A DNA stretch of 28,156 bases from the NCBI GenBank assembly GCA_947073895.1, contig CAMTNN010000002.1, positions 1-28,156 on the forward strand, read 5' to 3'. The translations under genes were made by a program, and so were the position numbers. The notes under the pieces were generated by a model, which was not told the origin of the DNA, searched no databases, and was given only the letters and a program-made list of their open reading frames with translations. Source of the stretch: an uncultured cyanobacterium. GTDB taxonomy: Bacteria; Cyanobacteriota; Vampirovibrionia; Gastranaerophilales; Gastranaerophilaceae. Every line of letters begins with the position of its first letter. The first letter of the stretch is position 1. Below are positions 1 through 7,519 of the stretch, in pieces.

Positions 1-402
1 TTCACCCCAAAGTATAGACGAAAAATTGTCTATAATCAATATAAAACAGATTTGCGTGATATTTTAAAGCAGCTGTGCAGTTACAAGGGAGTGGAGATCA
101 TAGAAGGGCATCTTATGCCTGACCATGTGCATATGCTTGTAAGTATACCGCCGAAGATAAGTGTTTCATCATTTATGGGATATCTGAAGGGAAAAAGCGC
201 CCTGATGATGTTTGACAGGCATGCAAACCTGAAGTATAAGTTTGGAAACCGTCACTTTTGGTCAGAAGGGTATTATGTTAGTACCGTAGGATTGAATGAA
301 GCCACGATAAAGAAGTATATTCAGGATCAGGAGAAAGCGGATATCATGCAGGATAAGCTCAGCGTGAAAGAATATGAAGACCCTTTTAAGGGTCAAGGCT
401 GA
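1..402 (+). CDS. tnpA: IS200-type transposase TnpA, 5'-truncated by window edge
   Basis: This is a Y1 (HUH) single-strand DNA transposase, which cuts and joins element ends as ssDNA. The frame is open from base 1, and 133 residues are visible. The first residues read FTPKYRRK, a typical early TnpA motif, so roughly 15-20 N-terminal residues are missing. The HUH metal site is PDHVHM (about visible residues 40-45). FWSEGYYVSTVG follows. The likely catalytic tyrosine is in KKYIQDQ (visible residue 106), with a glutamine four residues later, the spacing known in IS608 TnpA. The reading frame ends normally at 402 and looks intact. A TTG at 52 is an internal codon, not the start. The product should be active if the missing N-terminus is sound. 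Confidence 0.93.
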   Translation, partial: FTPKYRRKIVYNQYKTDLRDILKQLCSYKGVEIIEGHLMPDHVHMLVSIPPKISVSSFMGYLKGKSALMMFDRHANLKYKFGNRHFWSEGYYVSTVGLNEATIKKYIQDQEKADIMQDKLSVKEYEDPFKGQG

Positions 403-601
403 GTAGTACAAACGCCCCTTTAGGGGCAGCAACGAGTCAAAAGCAATGTGGCTTGAACGGAGCCGTGGGAAGACTGCAATGGGCAGGCTTCCCATGGTCT
501 TAAAGAGAAAGCCAGCGTCTTGAGACGCAGCCAAGTAGGGCGGGCTTAGAGCCCGCGTCCCTAGCCACCCGTTTTACGGGTGGGGGCGACTGCGTGCGCA
601 G
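379..601 (+). ncRNA. Candidate structured RNA / hairpin array 3' of tnpA
   Basis: Seven hairpins follow one another. They are 379-394 (palindromic GACCC/GGGTC in the tnpA 3' end), 414-427 (GCCCC/GGGGC), 463-497 (10-bp stem with one G-U pair and an inner CTGC/GCAG stem), 515-528 (GCGTCT/AGACGC), 536-563 (outer TAGGG/CCCTA around CGGGCT/AGCCCG), 565-583 (8-bp CCACCCGT/ACGGGTGG) and 590-601 (CTGCG/CGCAG). Most have very short loops. No open frame of note covers it on the plus strand. Known parallels are the end hairpins bound by TnpA and the guide-type RNAs (omega RNA/HEARO) of IS605-like elements. I could not match it to either. Whether it is transcribed is unknown. Confidence 0.45.
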
Positions 602-620
602 CTACATCGAAAAATTGCTG

Positions 621-1022
621 CTAGTATGTCCGGGCCATTTTGCCCAGCAGGTACTGTGCGTAGCGGGAGAAGAGCGCCCGGTCTTTTTTCCGTTCGTCGG
701 TAAGTTCAAAGAAAAATTCTTTGCTTTTATAAAACAATATAAAAAAGGGTTCGATAAAAATATCCCACTGGGGAAGGAAAAGGCCGTATTTTCTCGTGTA
801 GCAGGTGGCGGCCGAAGCCTGTATGCGGCGTGATTTATCTACGAAGGAGGCTACCGATTTGTGGAGGGCGATATCTTCCTGCGGCAGATAATAGTAGTCC
901 TTGTAATTGGAGTAAAAATATTTCATTTCTTCTTCATAGAGCGAATCAAAATCGCGCAGGTAAACAACGTTGACAGCTTTTTTATTAGTTTTAAGCTGGA
1001 AATCGAAAAAAGATCCTTTATT
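621..1022 (-). pseudogene. 3' fragment of an unrecognised gene
   Basis: The minus-strand frame is open for 133 codons from 1022 to a stop at 621, with an in-frame TAA at 1023-1025 and no start codon or ribosome site near its 5' end. An internal ATG at 926 has three GAA codons before it and no Shine-Dalgarno, so it is a poor start. The protein reads like folded coding sequence, rich in Tyr, Phe, Asp and Glu, with YYYLPQED, HKSVASFVDK and CYTRKYGLFLPQ stretches. I do not recognise the family. It is richer in G+C than the genes after it and stops where the AT-rich DNA begins, so it looks like the C-terminal end of a gene brought in with the IS200 element, perhaps from Bacillota. An assembly join is the alternative. 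Confidence 0.4.
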
Positions 1023-1057
1023 TTATATTTTATTATCAGCCGTTTTAGGTATTTTAA

Positions 1058-2410
1058 TTAAAACATTAATCTAAATAGCAGGAATCTTTTATTCAATTTT
1101 TCTGAGAACTTCTTCAAGTTACCAACTGTTTCAGAAGTATCATTTACAATCTGTTTTAAGTTCTCTTTGTCACCTTTACCATTAACGGTTTCAAGAGCAC
1201 GTGTAACTTCGCACATTGTAATATTCAAATTATCAACAGAGTCATTAAGTTTCTTTTTAAGATTTTCATCTTTGGTCATAGAATTAACAGACGCTGTAAT
1301 TTCATTAATATTCTTCATGGAAGCATTCAAATCTTCCGCAAATGATTTAGCATCAACCGCACCTATAATAGGAGTCAATTCTTTAGAAAGTTTTGCAATA
1401 GCATCAGCTGTATCATATAAAGCAGGTTTGAATTTTTCATCAGATACAATGCCGTTAATATTAGTAGCTAATCTGTTAAAGTTATTAGTAGCATCTGTCA
1501 TCATCCAAACCATAGCATCTAAATCATTCTTAGATGTATCAATAAGTTTTTCTGCTTTTTCCAATGTTGTTGTTGCTTGAGCTGTAAGTTCTTTGAAGTT
1601 TGAAACAGACTGAGTTAAATCAGCAATCATTTTGTCATTTAACAATTCATTAACAATTCTGTTTGTTTCTGTTAAAGATTCAGCAGCTTTGTATTGCAAA
1701 TCCATAAAGTCAGCAATTCTCATAGGTTCAACAACCGTATAAGGGGAAGTTTGCAATGGATAAGGAAGAGCTGTATTATCCAAAGGTGCGATTCTTAACT
1801 TTTTAACTCCGTTAACAGTAACAATCTTACCTGTCATAAATTCAGGCAAAATCAACCCCGGAAGATTCACAAAATATTCAACTCTATAAGCATCTTTTGT
1901 TTTAATGGTATCTTTTAAAGCATCCGGAACAAGTTTTGATGTCATAATCTGAGATTTTTTAACTTTACCGACATCATAGTATTTTTCATCCAATTTAATT
2001 TCAACATCCGCATTAGAAGATAACAAATCCTGATTTACAACAGGAATATAAACAGAGCGGATTTTAGGCGGAGTAATTTCCAAGAACTGTTCGCCAATCA
2101 AACCTGATTGTTGAATTGATAACATAGAAGCTTTTGGAATTGTGATTCCCGGCTCTGTAATAACAAATTTCATCTTAACATAGCTGGATTCATTTTCCAC
2201 AACAGGAATAATTTCTTCAACCTGTCCGACACGAAGCCCCATCATCTGAACCCCTGAACCCGGTCTCATACCGTTAACATCCTTAAACTGAACTTCTATT
2301 CTTTCAGCTGCTGAAAAAGAACGTCCTTTAACCCATAAAACGGTAAAAAGAAATATTGCTAAAGCTACTATTGTTAATATTCCAACTTTGAATGATGATG
2401 AAAGTTTCAT
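1058..2410 (-). CDS. mlaD: MCE/MlaD-family lipid-binding protein
   Basis: This is the substrate-binding subunit of an Mla/TGD-type phospholipid transporter, anchored in the inner membrane and reaching into the periplasm. One N-terminal membrane segment (residues 8-27) is followed by an MCE domain (about 36-120) with the typical DVNGMRPGSGV and GLRVGQVEEI stretches. Residues about 130-235 form a second, probably beta-rich region that small MlaD proteins lack. The rest (240-440) is helical and probably coiled coil. The C-terminus, RFLLFRLMF, is a hydrophobic end often seen in MCE proteins, so the gene looks complete. GAGGT lies before the ATG. It is last in the operon, 8 nt after the ATPase gene, and no terminator is visible before the foreign block. 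Confidence 0.9.
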   Translation of the reverse strand: MKLSSSFKVGILTIVALAIFLFTVLWVKGRSFSAAERIEVQFKDVNGMRPGSGVQMMGLRVGQVEEIIPVVENESSYVKMKFVITEPGITIPKASMLSIQQSGLIGEQFLEITPPKIRSVYIPVVNQDLLSSNADVEIKLDEKYYDVGKVKKSQIMTSKLVPDALKDTIKTKDAYRVEYFVNLPGLILPEFMTGKIVTVNGVKKLRIAPLDNTALPYPLQTSPYTVVEPMRIADFMDLQYKAAESLTETNRIVNELLNDKMIADLTQSVSNFKELTAQATTTLEKAEKLIDTSKNDLDAMVWMMTDATNNFNRLATNINGIVSDEKFKPALYDTADAIAKLSKELTPIIGAVDAKSFAEDLNASMKNINEITASVNSMTKDENLKKKLNDSVDNLNITMCEVTRALETVNGKGDKENLKQIVNDTSETVGNLKKFSEKLNKRFLLFRLMF

Positions 2411-2418
2411 TTATAACC

Positions 2419-3138
2419 TCATAAGTTAATCTTCATAGGGCCGTCTATAGCGGCATTTACGAACTGTTTTGTGTACTCGGTGCTTTCCTGACAAAGTTCA
2501 TCAGGCGAGCCTTCAAATACTGCCTTTCCATTATACAACATCAATACAGAATCTGCTGTCCTCCGAATTGTTGACATTTGGTGAGTAACGACAATTGATG
2601 CAGCATTTGTTTCATTTTTAAGCCTTACAATATAGTCTTCTATTAAAGTAGAAGAAATCGGGTCAAGCCCTGCTGTCGGCTCATCATAGAGAATAATTTT
2701 CGGTTCAGTAACAATTGCACGTGCAAAGCTTACACGCTTTTGCATACCACCTGAAAGTTCTGACGGAAACTTATTTTCAATACCCGATAAACCTACCATC
2801 TCAAGTTTTTCAGCAACTATTTTTTCAAGCTCGGCGCGGGTGTATTTATTTCTTAGCTCTTTTCTTTCTTGAAGTGCAAAAGAAATATTATCAAAAACAT
2901 TCAAAGAATCAAACAAAGCCGAATACTGGAAAACCATAGCAATATCGCCACCTGTGGTAATAATCTCTCCGCCGTCTTTTTCGATTAGTCCGCTTATGAG
3001 TTTTAGAACCGTACTTTTACCCGAACCACTAAATCCTACTATTGACAAGATTTTTCCATCATCTACTTTAAAAGATAAATCATCAATAATAGTTTTTTTA
3101 TCAAATACTTTTGTAAGATTTTTTACTTCAATTCCCAT
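2419..3138 (-). CDS. mlaF: Mla-type ABC transporter ATP-binding protein
   Basis: This is the ATPase of the MCE lipid transporter (239 aa, normal length), which drives lipid movement through the permease. All ABC motifs are present: Walker A GFSGSGKS (35-42), Q-loop VFQY (69-72), signature LSGGMQKR (128-135), Walker B IILYDEP (148-154), and the switch histidine in VVTHQMS (about 180). AGAGGT lies 6 nt before the ATG. The gene sits between the permease (9 nt upstream) and the MCE subunit (8 nt downstream), the usual order in these operons. Confidence 0.93.
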   Translation of the reverse strand: MGIEVKNLTKVFDKKTIIDDLSFKVDDGKILSIVGFSGSGKSTVLKLISGLIEKDGGEIITTGGDIAMVFQYSALFDSLNVFDNISFALQERKELRNKYTRAELEKIVAEKLEMVGLSGIENKFPSELSGGMQKRVSFARAIVTEPKIILYDEPTAGLDPISSTLIEDYIVRLKNETNAASIVVTHQMSTIRRTADSVLMLYNGKAVFEGSPDELCQESTEYTKQFVNAAIDGPMKINL

Positions 3139-3147
3139 TTATTACCT

Positions 3148-3948
3148 CTAGTAAAAATATACTGCCGCAAACAGCAAATCCAAAATTACTATTGCTACAA
3201 AAGACCATACAACAGCCTTTGTAGTTGCAATACCTACGCCTTTTGCGCCGTCTTTTGCTCCCATACCGCAAGAACAGCTGATTAGAGCAATTGTAAAACC
3301 AAAACTTATCGATTTTAATATGCAAACATTCAAATCGTGCATACTTAAACCAAACCAAACCGAATCAAAGTATGCTTTATAAGAAAGCTCGGATGTTATA
3401 TTAGCTGCAACAGCTCCGCCTGCAATCCCAAACAATGATGCTACTACTACGACAAGCGGCATCATAAGAGTTCCTGCGATTATTCTAGGTGTGAACAAAT
3501 ATTGAACAGGATTAACCTTTAAAACCTTAATCGCATCAATTTGCTCGGTAACTTTCATTGTGGCGATTTCAGAGGCAAGAGAAGAGCCAATCATTGAAAT
3601 AATAGCAAAACCTGCCATCATAGCACCTTCTTCTCTCACTGTAAGAATCGCCATTAACATTCCGACAAAGTTACCGCCGCCTTGCTTAACCATTTCACCT
3701 GCAACTTGCATTGAAATAATAATAGAAGTCATGCCAACAATTGATAAAGTAATCGGAAGAGACGAAACCCCGAAACGCGAACACTGGTCGATAATTTCCT
3801 TAAAAGAAGTATTGAATTTAGCTAATCCTTTTAGAAACTCCCAGCAATAAGCCATAATATCACCTACAGTCGATACAAATTCATATATCTCTGCGGTTAA
3901 CATGCGAAAAAGCTTGTATGTATATGTGGCTTTATAATAGATTTTCAT
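3148..3948 (-). CDS. mlaE: MlaE-family ABC transporter permease
   Basis: This is the membrane subunit of the MCE lipid transporter (266 aa from this ATG). MlaE-family features are a central SLPITLSIVGMTSIIISMQ membrane segment, EEGAMMAGFAI, an EIATMKVTEQIDAI cytoplasmic loop, and several C-terminal membrane segments ending YFY. Start choice is open. The ATG at 3948 has no Shine-Dalgarno but lies 7 nt after a perfect TATAAT, so it would be the first codon of a leaderless mRNA. Met16 (3903) fits family length slightly better, and Met at the DIMAY stretch has an AGGTGA just before it. Leads the mlaEFD operon. Confidence 0.9.
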   Translation of the reverse strand: MKIYYKATYTYKLFRMLTAEIYEFVSTVGDIMAYCWEFLKGLAKFNTSFKEIIDQCSRFGVSSLPITLSIVGMTSIIISMQVAGEMVKQGGGNFVGMLMAILTVREEGAMMAGFAIISMIGSSLASEIATMKVTEQIDAIKVLKVNPVQYLFTPRIIAGTLMMPLVVVVASLFGIAGGAVAANITSELSYKAYFDSVWFGLSMHDLNVCILKSISFGFTIALISCSCGMGAKDGAKGVGIATTKAVVWSFVAIVILDLLFAAVYFY

Positions 3949-3955
3949 TTTCTGT

Positions 3956-3984
3956 ATTATAGCAAAAAAAAGGGAGTTGGTGAA
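3956..3984 (-). promoter_or_regulatory. Promoter of mla operon, leaderless architecture
   Basis: On the minus strand TTCACC (3979-3984) is separated by 17 bp from a perfect TATAAT (3956-3961). Only 7 nt lie between the -10 box and the ATG at 3948, so transcription should begin at or beside the start codon. The -35 box lies inside the loop of the terminator of the upstream gene. Confidence 0.6.
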
Positions 3985-4001
3985 CCCGAACTCCCTTTTT
4001 T
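3964..4001 (-). terminator. Rho-independent terminator of the 188-aa gene
   Basis: A-rich AAAAAAAAGGGAGTT pairs with AACTCCCTTTTTT around a 10-nt loop. It sits just after the stop codon of the minus-strand gene (4004) and has U tracts in both directions. Confidence 0.85.
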
Positions 4002-4003
4002 AA

Positions 4004-4570
4004 CTACTTAGTTGTTTGAATAAACAAACTTATTAAATCATTCAAAGCTGAATATTGCTTTTGATAGCTTTGAGATTGTTTTTCAAGAGTAAGAATTTGT
4101 TTTTTGTATTCTTGAATAGAGCCCTGACACTCTCTTGCTGATATTTTCAAGCTTTCTTGAACTTGTTGAGCATCTTGAAGAACACTCTTCATTGAGATTC
4201 CTAAAGCTTCCATTGTTTGTTTAATAATCTGAGCGCCGGTATGTCTTGAAACACCGCTTGGCAATTGTGAAATAAGCTTTTTCAACACTGCAATATTAGC
4301 AGGCATTTCAAAAGCTTCTGAAGAAGTATCAGAAATTGGAGAAGTAACAGCGTCCGCAAAAATCGGAGATGCTTCTTCTTCTACATCGTCAAAGAAATTT
4401 GTTTTTGCAGGTTTAGCTGGTTCTGCAAAAAAATCATCTTTTCTATCAAAAACTTCATTATTAACAGGTTCGTCAAAAAGCATAGAATTATTTTCCTCCG
4501 CTATATCCATATTTTCGGCTTGTTTTTTCAAAGCTTCAACGATTTTTTTTCCAACACTTTCGTTACTCAT
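4004..4570 (-). CDS. Unknown coiled-coil protein, 188 aa
   Basis: I do not recognise this protein. It has no signal peptide or membrane segment. Residues 1-90 are acidic, Pro/Asp/Glu/Phe-rich and probably disordered, with repeated FDD/FAD/FAEP patches. Residues about 92-130 form a helical unit (NIAVLKKLISQLPSGVSRHT then QIIKQTMEALG). Residues about 130-185 are a Gln/Lys-rich coiled coil. The layout resembles cytoplasmic scaffold or division-site proteins such as DivIVA-like factors, but that is only a shape argument. GAGGGAG precedes the ATG by 8 nt. It has its own promoter and terminator, so it is monocistronic and divergent from ilvE. Confidence 0.8.
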   Translation of the reverse strand: MSNESVGKKIVEALKKQAENMDIAEENNSMLFDEPVNNEVFDRKDDFFAEPAKPAKTNFFDDVEEEASPIFADAVTSPISDTSSEAFEMPANIAVLKKLISQLPSGVSRHTGAQIIKQTMEALGISMKSVLQDAQQVQESLKISARECQGSIQEYKKQILTLEKQSQSYQKQYSALNDLISLFIQTTK

Positions 4571-4604
4571 GGTTTTACTCCCTCGTAAAATTTTTACTGA
4601 GATT

Positions 4605-4633
4605 ATTATAAGTTAAACATTTTTAAAATCCAA
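4605..4633 (-). promoter_or_regulatory. Promoter of the 188-aa coiled-coil gene
   Basis: TTGGAT (4628-4633) and a perfect TATAAT (4605-4610) are separated by 17 bp on the minus strand, 34 nt before the start codon. The ilvE promoter region lies back to back with it. Confidence 0.65.
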
Positions 4634-4648
4634 CGAAAAACATGATTA

Positions 4649-4675
4649 TTGTTATCTTTCGTAATATAATATAAT
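4649..4675 (+). promoter_or_regulatory. Probable ilvE promoter
   Basis: TTGTTA (4649-4654) lies 15 bp before TATAAT (4670-4675). Another TATAAT overlaps at 4665-4670. The spacing is short, so the exact boxes are uncertain, but the site divides two divergent genes. Confidence 0.4.
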
Positions 4676-4691
4676 AAAAATGGAGGGAAGT

Positions 4692-5717
4692 ATGACAAAA
4701 AATATTGATTGGAGCAGCTTGGGATTTGGCTATGTTCAAACCGATTACCGCTATGTTTCAAATTTTAAAGACGGCAAATGGGATGATGGAACTCTGACTA
4801 CTGATAATACAGTTACACTGCACGAAAGCGCAGGGGTTCTTCAATACGCACAAACTTGTTTTGAAGGAATGAAAGCTTATAGAACAATTGATAATAAAGT
4901 TGTCTGCTTCCGCCCTGATATGAATGCAAAAAGAATGGCAGATACAGCAAGATATCTTGAAATGCCTGCTTTTCCGGAAGATAAATTTATTGAAGTAGTC
5001 GAAAAAGTTATCAAAGCAAACATTGATTTTGTACCGCCTTACGGCTCAGGCGCTTCTTTATATTTAAGACCATATATGTTTGGCTCAAACGCTGTTATCG
5101 GGGTAAAACCTGCAACAGAATTCCAGTTTAGAATTTTTGCAACACCTGTAGGGCCTTACTTTAAAGGCGGAGTTAAACCGATTACACTAAGAGTACCTGA
5201 TTTTGACAGAGCAGCTCCTTGCGGTACAGGACACATTAAAGCAGGACTTAACTACGCAATGAGCCTTCACGCAATTGTTGACGCTCATAATCAAGGCTAT
5301 AATGAAAATATGTATCTTGATTCTAAAACAAGAACAAAAGTTGAAGAAACAGGCGGTGCTAATATTATTTTTGTAACTAAAGATAATGAAGTTATTACAC
5401 CTAAATCAAGCACTATCTTACCTTCAATCACACGCCGTTCACTAATGTATGTTGCAGAACATTACCTCGGGCTAAAAGCCGAAGAGAGAGAAATTTATAT
5501 GAGTGAAGTTAAAGACTTTAAAGAATGTGCGCTTTGCGGAACAGCAGCGGTACTTTCTCCTGTAGGAAAAATCGTTGACCACGGAGAAGAAATAAACCTT
5601 CCTTCAGGAATGAATGATATGGGTGAAATAACAAAGAAACTTTATGATACGCTTACAGGAATTCAAATGGGCAGAATCGAAGCTCCGGAAGGTTGGATAA
5701 AAGTTATCAATGAGTAA
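4692..5717 (+). CDS. ilvE: Branched-chain amino acid aminotransferase
   Basis: This is a PLP-dependent class IV aminotransferase that interconverts Val, Leu, Ile and their 2-oxo acids with glutamate/2-oxoglutarate. It is 341 aa, the size of the longer bacterial/eukaryotic BCAT type. Family motifs are CFEGMKAYR (56-64), a LYLRPYMFG stretch, the PLP lysine in GTGHIKAGLNYA (K183), EETGGANIIFV, and LCGTAAVLSPV near the C-terminus. The start is the ATG at 4692, because GGAGGG (4682-4687) sits just before it. An in-frame ATG at 4680 overlaps that ribosome site and has none of its own. The last 8 nt overlap the DNA glycosylase gene, so the two are translationally coupled. Confidence 0.93.
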   Translation: MTKNIDWSSLGFGYVQTDYRYVSNFKDGKWDDGTLTTDNTVTLHESAGVLQYAQTCFEGMKAYRTIDNKVVCFRPDMNAKRMADTARYLEMPAFPEDKFIEVVEKVIKANIDFVPPYGSGASLYLRPYMFGSNAVIGVKPATEFQFRIFATPVGPYFKGGVKPITLRVPDFDRAAPCGTGHIKAGLNYAMSLHAIVDAHNQGYNENMYLDSKTRTKVEETGGANIIFVTKDNEVITPKSSTILPSITRRSLMYVAEHYLGLKAEEREIYMSEVKDFKECALCGTAAVLSPVGKIVDHGEEINLPSGMNDMGEITKKLYDTLTGIQMGRIEAPEGWIKVINE

Positions 5718-6183
5718 ATGCAAGAGTTTTAAACCTGCAATAAATGAAAAGTCAAAGATTCTAATCCTCGGTTCAATGCCGGGGATTAAGTCTCTTGAAG
5801 AAGCTCAATATTACGCCCATCCGCAAAACAGATTCTGGAAAGTTATGAGCTTTTTATGTAACAAAGATTTAGTCTCTCTTGACTATAAAACAAGAATCGA
5901 AACTCTGCTTGAAAATAACTTTGCACTTTGGGATGTAATAAAATCCTGCTCGCGCGAAGGAAGTCTTGATTCTGCTATCGAAAACGAAAAACCAAACAAC
6001 ATTAAATCTCTTCTAAAAAAATATCCCAACATTGAAAAAATCTATTTAAACGGAAATAAAGCCTACTCAGCTTTCAAAAAATATTTTCCTGACCTTTTAC
6101 CGTTATGCAAGAAAATGCCCTCTACAAGTCCTGCCAATGCTCGTTTTCAACTGGACGCTCTTTTAAAAGAATGGGCTTTGTAA
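5710..6183 (+). CDS. Hypoxanthine-DNA glycosylase (DNA-deoxyinosine glycosylase, UDG superfamily)
   Basis: This is a base-excision repair enzyme, 157 aa, expected to remove deaminated bases such as hypoxanthine from DNA. UDG family 6 motifs are visible: GSMPG (21-25) at the base-binding loop, YYAHPQNRFW (34-43) with the catalytic-region asparagine, a central LWDV stretch, and the C-terminal PSTSPANA (137-144). It overlaps ilvE by 8 nt (start inside the end of ilvE), and it relies on ilvE translation because no clear separate promoter exists. Related Mug/TDG enzymes are the main alternative, but the SMPG and STSPANA motifs favour this family. Confidence 0.88.
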   Translation: MSKCKSFKPAINEKSKILILGSMPGIKSLEEAQYYAHPQNRFWKVMSFLCNKDLVSLDYKTRIETLLENNFALWDVIKSCSREGSLDSAIENEKPNNIKSLLKKYPNIEKIYLNGNKAYSAFKKYFPDLLPLCKKMPSTSPANARFQLDALLKEWAL

Positions 6184-6286
6184 CAATTTGTAAACAATAA
6201 CGCAATTTAAACTGAGTCAAAAACTTTATATATATAAGGTTAGATTTAGGTTAATTTTTATAGGTTATACGGAAAGGCAGGTTATT

Positions 6287-7444
6287 ATGTCAGGCTACTA
6301 CGCTATTGATTCTGTTGGAGCAAATCCATACTTTTTAGGTGCATATAATTCTCCAAATATGAATTATGTACCGTCATTTCAAGGCACAACTTCTCCACAA
6401 GCAACAGTTACTGCTGCTGACACTGCCACAGTTGACAATTCCACAAATGTTCCTAGAAAAAAGGAAGAGAAAAAAGATAACACAACCGCAAAACTTATTG
6501 TAGGTACTGCTCTAACTATTGGTGCTGCATGCTTATGCAGAAAAGCTTATAAAGCTGGTAACGGCACCGGCACCATTGAAAAAATCTTTGACGGTTTTGG
6601 ACAATGGGGACAAAATATTAAAAATCTGGGCAAAAAAGCAAAAGATAAAGTTATTTCACCTGAAAAATTCAGTGTAACTCAAATCGGTGACAAAACTGTT
6701 TGCACAATTCCGGGCAGAGCACAGGCGATAAGAGGTGTTGAAGGTGCTACAGATAAACTTGCTCAAGTCGGTGCAACAGCAGATGTTCCTGCTCTAACTG
6801 ATGCTGCAGGTAAGCTTGCAGAAGGTATTAAAATCAAAAACGGTACATTTGTATTTGACGGAAAAACATTTATTGTCAACAAAGGCAAGATAACAGGTAT
6901 TGAAGGTATGGCAGAAGATGCATTTAAAGATCTTTATAAATTACCAAAAACTCAGGAAAATATTGAATTAAAAACAAAAATAAATGAAGCATTAGCTAAG
7001 TTTACTAAAGGTGAATTAATTGGTCAACAAGGCACTACAATTACCCAATTCAGTCATTCAAAAGACGGCGTATCCCGCTTATTCAACCAAAATACAACAG
7101 GCGGTTATGACTTGAGATGCGGAGTTACAAACAGATTCAATGTAAATTCAGACCCTGTATTAGCATTAAGACACGATAATCCTACTGTTGATACTGCATT
7201 AAAATCATTTGCAGAACACAAAACCGACGGTTTAAAACTTGCAACTGCTGAATACACAAGCCCTGAATTAGGAACTCTATTCATTAAAAACGGCGAAATC
7301 ACATCAATCAAAAAACCTGACGGCACAATTTGTGAAAAGGGTTCAGAAGCTTGGAAAGCTCTAATGCAAAAAAACAAAGAAATCTACGAAAATATCCTTC
7401 AAGATACAGCAAGTCTGCAAAACAAAGTTTATCATCTGGCGTAA
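6287..7444 (+). CDS. Unknown 385-aa protein with aromatic/Asn-rich N-terminus
   Basis: I do not recognise this protein. Residues 1-40 are rich in Tyr, Asn, Pro, Phe and Gly and are followed by a Thr/Ala/Lys linker. One hydrophobic stretch (about 67-83, KLIVGTALTIGAACLC) could be a membrane segment or a buried helix; it ends in two cysteines. Residues 120-385 look like a folded domain with two similar beta motifs: a GKTFIVNKGKITGI unit near 191-204 and a LGTLFIKNGEITSI unit near 323-336. There is no classical signal peptide. AAAGGCAGG lies 7 nt before the ATG. It is a single-gene unit closed by a terminator at 7486-7517. The N-terminal style recurs in other unknown proteins of this window. Confidence 0.8.
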   Translation: MSGYYAIDSVGANPYFLGAYNSPNMNYVPSFQGTTSPQATVTAADTATVDNSTNVPRKKEEKKDNTTAKLIVGTALTIGAACLCRKAYKAGNGTGTIEKIFDGFGQWGQNIKNLGKKAKDKVISPEKFSVTQIGDKTVCTIPGRAQAIRGVEGATDKLAQVGATADVPALTDAAGKLAEGIKIKNGTFVFDGKTFIVNKGKITGIEGMAEDAFKDLYKLPKTQENIELKTKINEALAKFTKGELIGQQGTTITQFSHSKDGVSRLFNQNTTGGYDLRCGVTNRFNVNSDPVLALRHDNPTVDTALKSFAEHKTDGLKLATAEYTSPELGTLFIKNGEITSIKKPDGTICEKGSEAWKALMQKNKEIYENILQDTASLQNKVYHLA

Positions 7445-7460
7445 ATATCAATAACCAAAC

Positions 7461-7517
7461 GAGGGGAAATACCCTCTCGATTGCGAGAGGGCGGCTCTAA
7501 CGAGCCGTCCTCTTTTA
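7461..7517 (+). terminator. Terminator with alternative hairpins
   Basis: Three overlapping stems can form: GAGGG/CCCTC (7461-7476), CCCTCTCG/CGAGAGGG (7472-7491), and AGAGG-CGGCTC/GAGCCG-CCTCT (7486-7513). The last is followed directly by TTTT and ends the 385-aa gene. The stems are mutually exclusive. The convergent lemA gene ends at 7520. Confidence 0.75.
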
Positions 7518-7519
7518 AA

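Larger units (their letters stand above)
1..601 (+). mobile_element. IS200/IS605-family element, 5' end outside window
   Basis: The stretch holds the C-terminal part of a Y1 transposase and a GC-rich, hairpin-rich tail. IS200-type elements carry a single-strand transposase gene and have hairpins, not inverted repeats, at their ends. The left end lies before the window. The right end cannot be fixed; a hairpin at 565-583 or the small palindrome at 590-601 could mark it. No tnpB or iscB gene follows. By eye the tract is clearly richer in G+C than the native genes that begin at 1058, which fits recent arrival. An assembly join cannot be excluded. Confidence 0.7.

Noticed and set aside
262..534. 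Minus-strand open frame over tnpA and the hairpins
   Set aside because: Shadow of the transposase frame and structured tract.
594..833. Plus-strand open frame after the hairpin tract
   Set aside because: Antisense to the better-looking minus-strand fragment; no ribosome site and odd composition.
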